Source: Pseudomonadota bacterium
Lineage (GTDB): Bacteria > Pseudomonadota > Gammaproteobacteria > Enterobacterales > Enterobacteriaceae
Direction of reading: 5' to 3'
Assembly: GCA_023454395.1 (NCBI GenBank)
Contig: JAEYFY010000051.1
Location: 1 to 13,568 of the forward strand
Length of the DNA: 13,568 bases
Numbering within the stretch: the stretch's first letter is position 1; each line of letters opens with the position of its first letter. Shown in pieces: positions 1 to 5,333 of the stretch. The notes under the pieces are model-generated. The model was not told where the DNA came from. It ran no database searches and was given only the letters and a program-made list of their open reading frames with translations. The translations under genes were made by a program, and so were the position numbers.

Positions 1-173
1 TGTTCCACTGGCACGTATTCTTTCTGAATAGTCGTGCATCCTGATAAGAGCGTCACTAGGAATAGTAGTATTGGCGCAATCATTATTGACAAGAACAGTT
101 TTGATAACCGTTTTAACTTTTTCAGAACCCACTGCTGACCTGTTCCGCTCTTCGCTATTAAGTGATGAGACAT
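1..173 (-). CDS. Rz1-like o-spanin lipoprotein, nested in Rz, partial
   Basis: Outer-membrane spanin subunit, read in a different frame entirely inside Rz. From ATG 171-173 the product starts MSHHLIAK, has a basic stretch (KKLKRLSK), a hydrophobic segment and then a clear lipobox L-S-G-C. The lipidated Cys would be residue 46 (codon 36-38), giving a mature protein beginning CTTIQKEYVPVE. This start has AGGA 9 nt upstream. A later ATG (81-83) would put Cys at residue 16 but lacks basic residues and a Shine-Dalgarno. Nested or overlapping Rz/Rz1 is the standard lambdoid arrangement. The C-terminus is cut by the window edge. Confidence 0.8.
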   Translation of the reverse strand, partial: MSHHLIAKSGTGQQWVLKKLKRLSKLFLSIMIAPILLFLVTLLSGCTTIQKEYVPVE

Positions 174-372
174 TATTGATAATCCTGAATGTACGGTTGG
201 CGTTTTCTGTGATTGAGTTTTGTCGCGAGAGTTGTTCAGTGAGTGATGATTTATCTTTTTCTAACTTAGTAACACTTCCACTCAGTTTATCTATCTGATT
301 ACTCTGCCACGTCATACAGAGGATCATCACCAAGATAATTCCCACAGAGACTGTTGTTTCGCCTAGTTTCAT
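1..372 (-). CDS. Rz-like i-spanin, partial (C-terminus beyond window)
   Basis: Inner-membrane spanin subunit, which joins inner and outer membranes in the last step of lysis. I translated 124 residues from the ATG at 370-372; the frame stays open to base 1. The N-terminus has one hydrophobic segment (about residues 6-22) as a signal anchor. It is followed by a long charged, helix-prone stretch (KLEKDKSSLTEQLSRQ and onward) suited to a periplasmic coiled coil. It starts 2 nt after the stop of the preceding 52-aa gene and has no good Shine-Dalgarno, so re-initiation is likely. The family call rests on position after holin and endolysin, topology, and the nested lipoprotein gene in another frame. 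The sequence alone is too divergent to prove homology by eye. Confidence 0.85.
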   Translation of the reverse strand, partial: MKLGETTVSVGIILVMILCMTWQSNQIDKLSGSVTKLEKDKSSLTEQLSRQNSITENANRTFRIINNVSSLNSEERNRSAVGSEKVKTVIKTVLVNNDCANTTIPSDALIRMHDYSERIRASGT

Positions 373-374
373 AA

Positions 375-533
375 TTAGTACCGATGATGTGAGATAGCAA
401 TCTGACAGCGCTTTTCTAAACTGGCTTTGTCATTAACACATGAATTATCAATTGAGAGATAAATGCCACCAGCAACTGTGATGAGTAATACGAGGACAAA
501 ACAGACAATGATGATTAAAGGTTTCCATGACAT
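375..533 (-). CDS. 52-aa single-TM peptide between endolysin and Rz
   Basis: Small gene starting inside the end of the endolysin gene (19-bp overlap) and ending 2 nt before the Rz start. The product begins MSWKPLIIIVCFVLVLLITV: a short basic N-terminus, a strongly hydrophobic segment (about residues 6-28), then a short polar tail with two cysteines (residues 32 and 43). A GGAG lies about 9 nt before the ATG. Its place in the lysis cassette and tight packing suggest a lysis-related role, for example modulating holin or spanin, but I do not recognise the family. The function is inferred from context only. Confidence 0.65.
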   Translation of the reverse strand: MSWKPLIIIVCFVLVLLITVAGGIYLSIDNSCVNDKASLEKRCQIAISHHRY

Positions 534-985
534 AGTGCTGACTCCGCATCTCTACGACTGACTAACCCTCGCCATACCTTGCCACCCGCATAAACCCAGC
601 GTTTCATTTCTTCACAAGCGCCATACTGATCACCAGCATTTAATTTCTTGAGCAATGTAGAACGTGCAAAAGCTGTGGTGCCCACATTGAAAGCAAAGGA
701 ATATAAAGAGGCTTTTGTTTTATCATCTACCGGCACTTTAACTAGAACATCAACTTGTTGTTGCGTTCTAATAAAGTCTTTCTGCAGTAACTCGTCACAT
801 TCTTGCTGTGTGTATGTCTTACCTTGAATGATGTCGTTTCCAGTATGGCCATAACAAACCGTCAGAATTCCAGCAACATCACGATAAGGTTCATAACGAA
901 CACCTTCAAAGTAACCAATCACTGTTATCGCAATACTTACCGCACCAGCACTCGCAACTGCAGCTACCTTTTGTTTTAGATTCAT
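515..985 (-). CDS. SAR endolysin, phage lysozyme (glycoside hydrolase family 24)
   Basis: Muramidase that cleaves the MurNAc-GlcNAc bond of peptidoglycan. 156 aa. Residues 7-26 form a weakly hydrophobic segment rich in Ala, Gly and Ser, typical of a signal-arrest-release (SAR) domain. Such a domain lets the enzyme reach the periplasm through Sec, tethered and inactive. The catalytic triad of T4-lysozyme-like enzymes is present with correct spacing: E27, D36 and T42, in EGVRYEPYRD and ILTVCYGHTG. The start ATG overlaps the holin stop by one base (TAATG), so translation is coupled. A SAR endolysin fits a pinholin partner, matching the phage 21-like holin upstream. Other family features, such as RWVYAGGKVWRGLVSRR near the C-terminus, are also present. 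Confidence 0.95.
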   Translation of the reverse strand: MNLKQKVAAVASAGAVSIAITVIGYFEGVRYEPYRDVAGILTVCYGHTGNDIIQGKTYTQQECDELLQKDFIRTQQQVDVLVKVPVDDKTKASLYSFAFNVGTTAFARSTLLKKLNAGDQYGACEEMKRWVYAGGKVWRGLVSRRDAESALCHGNL

Positions 986-1254
986 TAAATGTCCTTTTTA
1001 GCTTTAGTCAGCATTTCACCAACTATCTTTTCTATGTCTTGCGGATCACTAGAACAATTTCGATGAACTAATTCAGCAAATAACGCTGTTCGTTTTCGTT
1101 GTTCTCGCTGTGTCATAAAGTAAGTTGCTAATCCAAGGAGCATGCTGAATCCCATCCCTATTACAAATCCCCATTCATAAAGTGAGAGACTTGCAAAAAA
1201 AGCAGTTAAGCCAGCCGTTCCGTAGGTAGCATTGGTTAGTTTGTCCATGCGCAT
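985..1254 (-). CDS. Phage 21 S-like holin (pinholin) with dual start
   Basis: Small membrane protein (89 aa from ATG 1252-1254) that times lysis by permeabilising the inner membrane. It has two hydrophobic segments (about residues 10-27 and 31-47) and a charged cytoplasmic tail (TQREQRKR and onward). The beginning reads M-R-M-D-K, closely paralleling M-K-S-M-D-K of phage 21 S. There, the longer product with an extra positive charge is the antiholin and the shorter one the holin. Here the second ATG is at 1246-1248. An AGGGGG lies about 5 nt before the first ATG and 11 nt before the second, so both could be used. A GTG at 1258-1260 would sit inside the Shine-Dalgarno spacing and is less likely. 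The tail is longer than that of S21. Confidence 0.85.
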   Translation of the reverse strand: MRMDKLTNATYGTAGLTAFFASLSLYEWGFVIGMGFSMLLGLATYFMTQREQRKRTALFAELVHRNCSSDPQDIEKIVGEMLTKAKKDI

Positions 1255-1357
1255 ATACACCCCCTACGGAGTGTCCGAGTTTAGTTAAAGGGATGCAGAC
1301 ACACAGCTCTTGTGTGAAGTGATTAGTGTGTGATTGATACTGTGGTCGGCATATACG

Positions 1358-1382
1358 AAAAAAGTCGCACTAGACGACTTAT
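1358..1382 (-). terminator. Rho-independent terminator ahead of lysis genes (candidate tR')
   Basis: On the minus strand, AAGTCG and CGACTT pair around a 7-nt loop and are followed by a run of T (TTTTTT in total). It lies after the methyltransferase gene and about 100 nt before the holin start. That is where a Q-controlled terminator is expected in lambdoid late leaders. Confidence 0.7.
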
Positions 1383-1391
1383 TGAAATAGA

Positions 1392-1411
1392 TGGCTGGTT
1401 TAGTTCAGCCA
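1392..1411. repeat. Inverted repeat in late leader
   Basis: TGGCTG and CAGCCA arms around an 8-nt loop, with no T-run after it. It lies between the candidate late promoter and the terminator, so it could form a pause or competing hairpin in the leader RNA. Confidence 0.4.
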
Positions 1412-1433
1412 GACTGTTACGCGCTACCATAAC

Positions 1434-1462
1434 CTTATAGCAAGGAATTCAGTTGTTCGGAA
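1434..1462 (-). promoter_or_regulatory. Candidate late promoter with extended -10
   Basis: On the minus strand, TGC-TATAAG (an extended -10; hexamer at 1434-1439) lies 17 nt after a weak -35, TTCCGA (1457-1462). Transcription would start near 1427 and meet the terminator at 1358-1382 within about 50 nt. That is the classic layout of a Q-dependent late promoter. A palindrome (1454-1472) covers the -35. This is inferred from spacing only. Confidence 0.4.
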
Positions 1463-1472
1463 TAACCGAACA
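1454..1472. repeat. Perfect palindrome TGTTCGG-N5-CCGAACA
   Basis: Two 7-bp arms with a 5-bp spacer, overlapping the -35 of the candidate late promoter. A protein-binding site or RNA hairpin is possible. It does not match the repressor operators of this phage. Confidence 0.5.
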
Positions 1473-1492
1473 TGTCAACTTGTAAGCAACTC

Positions 1493-2509
1493 TTACAGGT
1501 TCGTTTTTATTTCTTGTTTTGTTTGTTCAAAGCGTTCTTTTTCTAACTCAACACCTAAAACCTTTCGATTAAGTTTTAGTGCTGCTTTCAGAGTTGCTCC
1601 TGATCCCATAAAGAAATCAGCAACCAAATCTCCTTCACGACTACTAGAACGAATAATGTGTTCCATCATTTCAGCTGGTTTTTCACAAGGGTGCTTGCCG
1701 GGATAGTATTGAACTGGAGGATAAGCCCATACATCAGTGTAAGGAACATCTGCAGTCACAAAGAATGGTCGTCTTAATAAACCATATTCTTTTATTAACT
1801 CTTGGTAGTCTTTTTGTAATGTAAATTGCTCTCGTTCTAACTCACTAAAGTGGCGAGATAACAGTGATAGTTTTTCTTGTTTATCAGCAATGTGTGTAAA
1901 CAGTGTTTGTAACTTTTTATAATCTTCTTCACAGGGTAATTGCCACTGACTACTACCAAACCAATGACTACTCATTTGCTTACCTGTTGCCTGGTCTATT
2001 TCTTTTGCACTCACCTGCAGTGCTAAACGAGCATTTCTAAAATAATCTATCAGCGGTTTAAATACGTCTTGCTTTAGTTCTTTGCATTTTAAAGAAAATT
2101 CAGCGCCTTTAGCTGTGACTGGCTTTTGATAATGCTCAGCAAAGAGTATCCGTTCAGTTGAGGGGAAAAAGGCACGAAGGCTTTCTTTGTTTTGTCGTCT
2201 CCAAGGGCCTGACGGCTTAGCCCAAATGATATGACTTAATACATTAAATCGCCCGCGGACAAGTAATTCAGTATCTGACGCCAATTTAGAGCCACAGAAT
2301 AAGTACAAACTCCCATTGGGTTTTAATACTCGCCAGAATTCAGCTAATACCTCATCAAGCCAAGACAAATAAACCTCAACACTGGGCCACTGATTATCCC
2401 ATACGCATGATTTTACTCTGAAATACGGCGGGTCTGTCGCAATTAAATCAATGCTATTTTCGGGTATTGTTTTTAATACAGAGAGTGCGTCGTCGTTAAA
2501 CAGTTGCAT
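1493..2509 (-). CDS. DNA adenine-N6 methyltransferase, beta class
   Basis: Transfers a methyl group from S-adenosylmethionine to DNA. 338 aa from the ATG at 2507-2509, which has AAAGGA about 7 nt upstream; an in-frame TTG at 2530 lacks this support. Catalytic motif IV is DPPY (residues 26-29). The SAM-binding motif I (DFFMGSGAT, residues 298-306) comes near the C-terminus, so the order IV-then-I marks the beta class (N6_N4_Mtase family). Between them lies a long variable part, presumably target recognition. It includes a stretch (about 199-248) rich in Leu, Glu, Lys and Gln that looks like a coiled coil. No restriction enzyme gene is adjacent, so this is an orphan methylase, perhaps protecting phage DNA from host restriction. 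The target sequence cannot be read from the protein. Terminators lie on both sides. Confidence 0.9.
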   Translation of the reverse strand: MQLFNDDALSVLKTIPENSIDLIATDPPYFRVKSCVWDNQWPSVEVYLSWLDEVLAEFWRVLKPNGSLYLFCGSKLASDTELLVRGRFNVLSHIIWAKPSGPWRRQNKESLRAFFPSTERILFAEHYQKPVTAKGAEFSLKCKELKQDVFKPLIDYFRNARLALQVSAKEIDQATGKQMSSHWFGSSQWQLPCEEDYKKLQTLFTHIADKQEKLSLLSRHFSELEREQFTLQKDYQELIKEYGLLRRPFFVTADVPYTDVWAYPPVQYYPGKHPCEKPAEMMEHIIRSSSREGDLVADFFMGSGATLKAALKLNRKVLGVELEKERFEQTKQEIKTNL

Positions 2510-2531
2510 CAGAAGTCCTTTTCTACGCAAT

Positions 2532-2564
2532 AAAAAAGCCGATGACCGTTAAGCCACCAGCTTT
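2532..2564 (-). terminator. Rho-independent terminator before methyltransferase
   Basis: Minus strand: a 12-bp stem (AAAGCTGGTGGC with GTCATCGGCTTT, a few G-T pairs) around a 6-nt loop, followed by TTT. It sits between the 64-aa gene and the methyltransferase, about 25 nt before the methyltransferase start. The latter would therefore need antitermination or its own promoter. Confidence 0.7.
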
Positions 2565-2582
2565 ATAAATTCTTTATATTTT

Positions 2583-2777
2583 TTAGGCTGTACGCATATA
2601 GCTATTCCCTTGCTTTGCGACAACCCCTGCTATTTCAAACTGAGTTAATAGAAACTCACAATTTTCATTACTTAGCCCAGTTTGATTTGAAATTGCTTGT
2701 ACTGTTTGCCAATCACTTTTTGAGATTGTTTCAAGTACACAACTTGCCTGTGTTGTCATATCACACTGTTTTAACAT
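2583..2777 (-). CDS. 64-aa protein, winged-helix-like
   Basis: Unrecognised small protein starting MLKQCDMTTQASCVLETISK. The pattern (helix, WQTVQAISNQTGLSNENCEFLLTQFEIAGVV, then a short strand-like end) resembles a small winged helix-turn-helix, which would bind DNA. That is a fold impression, not a family match. The start has AAAGG about 11 nt upstream; a second Met (residue 7) has no Shine-Dalgarno. It lies downstream of Q and between two terminators, so it may be expressed only with antitermination. Confidence 0.6.
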   Translation of the reverse strand: MLKQCDMTTQASCVLETISKSDWQTVQAISNQTGLSNENCEFLLTQFEIAGVVAKQGNSYMRTA

Positions 2778-2856
2778 GATATTTTATACCTTTGGTTAGT
2801 TATTGTGCATAACTACACATGTAACTCTGACCAAGCAGAACAGCAAGTCTTATTAA

Positions 2857-2881
2857 CAAAAAACCCCGCCGAAGCGAGGTT
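2857..2881 (-). terminator. Strong rho-independent terminator after Q
   Basis: Minus strand: an 8-bp stem AACCTCGC / GCGGGGTT (one G-T pair) closed by a UUCG tetraloop and followed by a T-run (TTTTTTG overlapping the stem end). It lies about 50 nt after the Q stop, so it ends the early operon unless Q-modified polymerase reads through. Confidence 0.85.
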
Positions 2882-2933
2882 ATAAACAATTTTGGCAACA
2901 TACCAAATTAGACTTAAATATCGCCTATTTTGT

Positions 2934-3605
2934 TCATTTTTGCAAGTTCTCGTGACTATTTTTATTAATCAGTTCGATTCTAACTCGCCTCATTGAAAGT
3001 AATGCCAATTTATCTAACTCACAACAAATATCTAAAAGGCTATTCCAATATATATCGTAATTCATTTTCCAATTATTGCGCCTAACACCCACCAAACGAG
3101 CCAAGTCTGTTTGTGAATAATTACGGCCAGTACAAGTCTGAACCGATAACCAGACTAATGATCTTAGTCGCTCTTTAACCTTTTTAGTTATCTTTTTACC
3201 GTTATGCTGTTTTTCAAATTCAGACCATACATGAACACTGATATTAACTTGATGCTCAAATTTCAAACTATGTCCATAACAATACATTATCCATGAGTGT
3301 TGCTCTTCAGTTAATGCATTAATAGCCCTACGCCAAGAACATAATAAAAAATCCACAGGATTTATCATCGGCTTTGGAGTTCGACGACAGCGAGTTTCTA
3401 ATACATAGATTGGATCAGTATCACGACAAACAAAACGGCCGTTTAATTTTAAATCTCGCATTCTAACTCTCGGTGTTGCTCTCGTGTCTGTTAACCCAAA
3501 ATCTTCAAATGCTTCTAACTGACCTTTTGTTGAAGCTCTTAAGTTTGATGTAGCTATCAATGCCATGTCACTTAAATATTCCAAGTCATGCGCATAAATT
3601 GGCAT
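2934..3605 (-). CDS. Late antitermination protein Q (phage 82 type)
   Basis: Predicted to load on RNA polymerase at the late promoter and let it pass terminators into the lysis and structural genes. 223 aa from ATG 3603-3605, chosen over an upstream in-frame GTG (3629) because GGAGG lies about 6 nt before the ATG. Features recalling Q of phage 82 are the N-terminal ASTKGQLEAFEDFGL, followed by basic segments (RMRDLKLNGRF). A C-terminal DNA-binding-like part reads SQTDLARLVGVRRNNWKMNYDIYW, a helix-turn-helix pattern. It is the last gene of the early operon, downstream of RusA and DUF968, exactly where lambdoid phages carry Q. The family call is by memory of the motif and by position; it was not aligned. 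Confidence 0.8.
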   Translation of the reverse strand: MPIYAHDLEYLSDMALIATSNLRASTKGQLEAFEDFGLTDTRATPRVRMRDLKLNGRFVCRDTDPIYVLETRCRRTPKPMINPVDFLLCSWRRAINALTEEQHSWIMYCYGHSLKFEHQVNISVHVWSEFEKQHNGKKITKKVKERLRSLVWLSVQTCTGRNYSQTDLARLVGVRRNNWKMNYDIYWNSLLDICCELDKLALLSMRRVRIELINKNSHENLQK

Positions 3606-3607
3606 AT

Positions 3608-3629
3608 TTCCTCCACTCGTGCCGTACAC
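3608..3629 (-). repeat. Leader repeat copy before Q
   Basis: Minus strand GTGTACGG (3622-3629), then GTGGAGGAA (3608-3616), ending just before the Q ATG. It is one copy of a leader shared by several genes in this prophage and contains the Shine-Dalgarno. Confidence 0.6.
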
Positions 3630-3632
3630 ACG

Positions 3633-4658
3633 TTAAATAAATGCACCGATGCCTAATGAACGGTTTAAAAAATGAAATAACAATTCGAGTTGATTGCCGT
3701 GAGTGACTTCCCATTGTTTTGGGTCACGGTGTAGCTCGTCATGGTGAATGCGACACAATGGAATAGTGAATAAGTCGTGAGCCTTAGTACCCATACCGCC
3801 CATGCCATGGCCGATAATATGATGTGGATCATCAGCTTGTTGTCCGCAAATACAACAAGGCTGTGTTTTCACCCATTGCAACCACTGGGTATTTTCCCAA
3901 CGTTGCATTTTAGGTTTAAGAAGAAATGATGCTGGTGGCTCAGGATCGACAGCAACTTTAATAACTGGTTTTATCGCATCTAAACGCTCATTCATTGCTG
4001 ATAATGCGGTTACGTTACTTGGAATAATGTCAGCCTCAGGAAAACCACCATGAACTTTGCGTTCCTCTTGTTTATCTGACCAATTTAAAATTTGCCGTAA
4101 TACTGCTTCTGGCAATTTATCAACCAAGTTATGCATTACTGCAAATGAGAAAAAATCGGGTATCGTTAGCTGGTGGCCATTATCCAATCTCAAGCGACTA
4201 CGAATAGTATCCAACATCCAATTGATACGGTTTTTATGAGCCAATTCAGCAATCCAACCTGCTGATGAATGGCGAATATGATTATCGTGATGCCAGCAAG
4301 TGCGGATCACGCCAGCTTCATTAAATGTCGTTACTAATTCGTGATGATGGTAATTATCTTCATCATTATCAATCTGGCAGCACTTGATATTACGAATAAC
4401 CCACGTATCCATCGGTGCCACTTTATCGATGGTGTGGATTACTTTTTTACTATTGAGAAATTGGACGATGTGCTTATTGTTTAAAATAGGCTGTTCATCA
4501 CCCGTTAATGCACCTGAGGGCAACACATCTAAACTTTTAGGCACATCACTGATAATCACACGATGGTGCTTCTTAAATTGCTCGAGTAATTCAGCACCCG
4601 GTTTAAGTAATACAACACCTAGTTCAGGTTGAATGTAGGGAGTTAACAGTAATTTCAT
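3633..4658 (-). CDS. DUF968 protein with C-terminal HNH-like zinc nuclease domain
   Basis: 341 aa. The C-terminal third has a metal-binding arrangement typical of HNH/YbcO-like phage nucleases: C268-x2-C271, DPHHIIGHG (H279-H280), then C302, H305, H306 and H310 in LCRIHHDELH. The N-terminal two thirds is conserved as part of the DUF968 family found in the recombination/nin region of lambdoid phages; I see no separate known domain there. It starts with ATG overlapping the previous stop (ATGA), with AGGTGA just upstream. The next genes are Q downstream and RusA upstream. Probable role: DNA processing during replication or recombination. The biochemical activity is inferred from the motif. Confidence 0.85.
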   Translation of the reverse strand: MKLLLTPYIQPELGVVLLKPGAELLEQFKKHHRVIISDVPKSLDVLPSGALTGDEQPILNNKHIVQFLNSKKVIHTIDKVAPMDTWVIRNIKCCQIDNDEDNYHHHELVTTFNEAGVIRTCWHHDNHIRHSSAGWIAELAHKNRINWMLDTIRSRLRLDNGHQLTIPDFFSFAVMHNLVDKLPEAVLRQILNWSDKQEERKVHGGFPEADIIPSNVTALSAMNERLDAIKPVIKVAVDPEPPASFLLKPKMQRWENTQWLQWVKTQPCCICGQQADDPHHIIGHGMGGMGTKAHDLFTIPLCRIHHDELHRDPKQWEVTHGNQLELLFHFLNRSLGIGAFI

Positions 4659-4855
4659 GCACTCACCTGTTTATTAAGCATCACCATGCGGATCAATTTA
4701 TCCGTTTTACTCTCAAAGAAATGGAGTTGGATTTCACGAGGATTATTAGGACTGGTCATGTTCTTCCCAAGCTGACAACATCTAGCAGTAGCAATAGGCG
4801 CTCCTGTGATCTCAGGAGCGGTCGAAATCTCATCAATAACAATTAATCCATTCAT
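4655..4855 (-). CDS. 66-aa hypothetical protein between RusA and DUF968
   Basis: Starts MNGLIVIDEISTAPEITGAP; not recognised. The ATG at 4853-4855 is preferred over an in-frame GTG (4870), because that GTG is part of the GTGGAGAG ribosome-binding leader. The stop overlaps the next start by 4 bases (ATGA). No membrane segment or motif is seen. The single CC pair and basic C-terminus give no clear clue. It is probably real because of the tight coupling on both sides. Confidence 0.7.
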   Translation of the reverse strand: MNGLIVIDEISTAPEITGAPIATARCCQLGKNMTSPNNPREIQLHFFESKTDKLIRMVMLNKQVSA

Positions 4856-4859
4856 GTTA

Positions 4860-4889
4860 TTTCTCTCCACATTTTACTCGTGACCGTAC
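4860..4889 (-). repeat. Leader repeat copy before the 66-aa gene
   Basis: Minus strand GTACGG (4884-4889) inside the end of rusA, then TGTGGAGAGAAA just before the ATG. Same element as before Q, xis and others. Confidence 0.6.
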
Positions 4890-5260
4890 ATCACGCTTTT
4901 ACTATGCTGACGAATGGTTATTTCAAGCTTCCCGCCTTTAATAACGTCCATCCATTCAACATCCATTTTTTTAATCTGTTTATCATCAACCCATACACCG
5001 GCATGAGTAAGCGCATCAAAAGGTGCTTTTAAGAAATTATCAATATCTCTGGCTTGTTTAGTTGGTGGGTATAATTTCACTGAAACAAACACGTCACTCT
5101 CAATAGCCTTAGGTCTACGCTTTAATTGTTCATAGACTGCTGCAATCGCATTTGCTCTAAAGATTCGCCCTTTTGCACTGACCAAGGTTCCTCTTTGGGT
5201 ATTTCTCCAATAGGTATTCACACTAGGTGGAAATGGCAATGTGAGCATTAATTCAGGCAT
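4874..5260 (-). CDS. rusA: Holliday junction resolvase RusA
   Basis: Small metal-dependent endonuclease that cuts four-way DNA junctions during phage recombination. 128 aa from ATG 5258-5260, which has GGGGGT a few nt upstream; an in-frame TTG at 5278 is possible. The family signature is clear: an N-terminal LPFPPSVNTYWR, then QARDIDNFLKAPFDALTHAG and VWVDDKQI. The acidic residues D72, D74 and D92/D93 and the lysine K78 match the catalytic D70, D72, D91 and K76 of E. coli RusA. Its length is close to the 120 aa of the E. coli protein. The start lies within a 26-aa peptide gene that overlaps it by 8 bp. Confidence 0.97.
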   Translation of the reverse strand: MPELMLTLPFPPSVNTYWRNTQRGTLVSAKGRIFRANAIAAVYEQLKRRPKAIESDVFVSVKLYPPTKQARDIDNFLKAPFDALTHAGVWVDDKQIKKMDVEWMDVIKGGKLEITIRQHSKSVMYGHE

Positions 5261-5333
5261 AAGACCCCCATAAGCCAATCAGTAATGTCACTACAAACCA
5301 AAACCCAACAAACAAAATGTATTTAGTTAGCAT
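5253..5333 (-). CDS. 26-aa single-TM micropeptide, coupled to rep and rusA
   Basis: Sequence begins MLTKYILFVGFWFVVTLLIG and ends LWGSYA: a short basic N-terminus and a single hydrophobic helix spanning nearly the whole peptide. The ATG overlaps the stop of the replication gene (TAATG) and has a perfect AGGAGG 7 nt upstream, one of the best Shine-Dalgarno sites in the window. The stop lies 8 bp inside rusA. No function can be assigned; an inner-membrane micropeptide is likely. Confidence 0.75.
   Translation of the reverse strand: MLTKYILFVGFWFVVTLLIGLWGSYA

Noticed and set aside
71..298. Plus-strand ORF of 75 codons
   Set aside because: Antisense to Rz/Rz1, which have spanin features and a lipobox.
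2881..2910. Late promoter (TTGGTA-16-TATAAC, minus) directly after Q
   Set aside because: Its -10 overlaps the 5' arm of the terminator at 2857-2881, so a transcript from it could not form that hairpin. The candidate at 1434-1462 fits the late layout better, though neither is proven.
4057..4632. Two plus-strand ORFs (4057-4239, 4384-4632)
   Set aside because: Antisense to the DUF968 gene; no start signals or protein-like composition.
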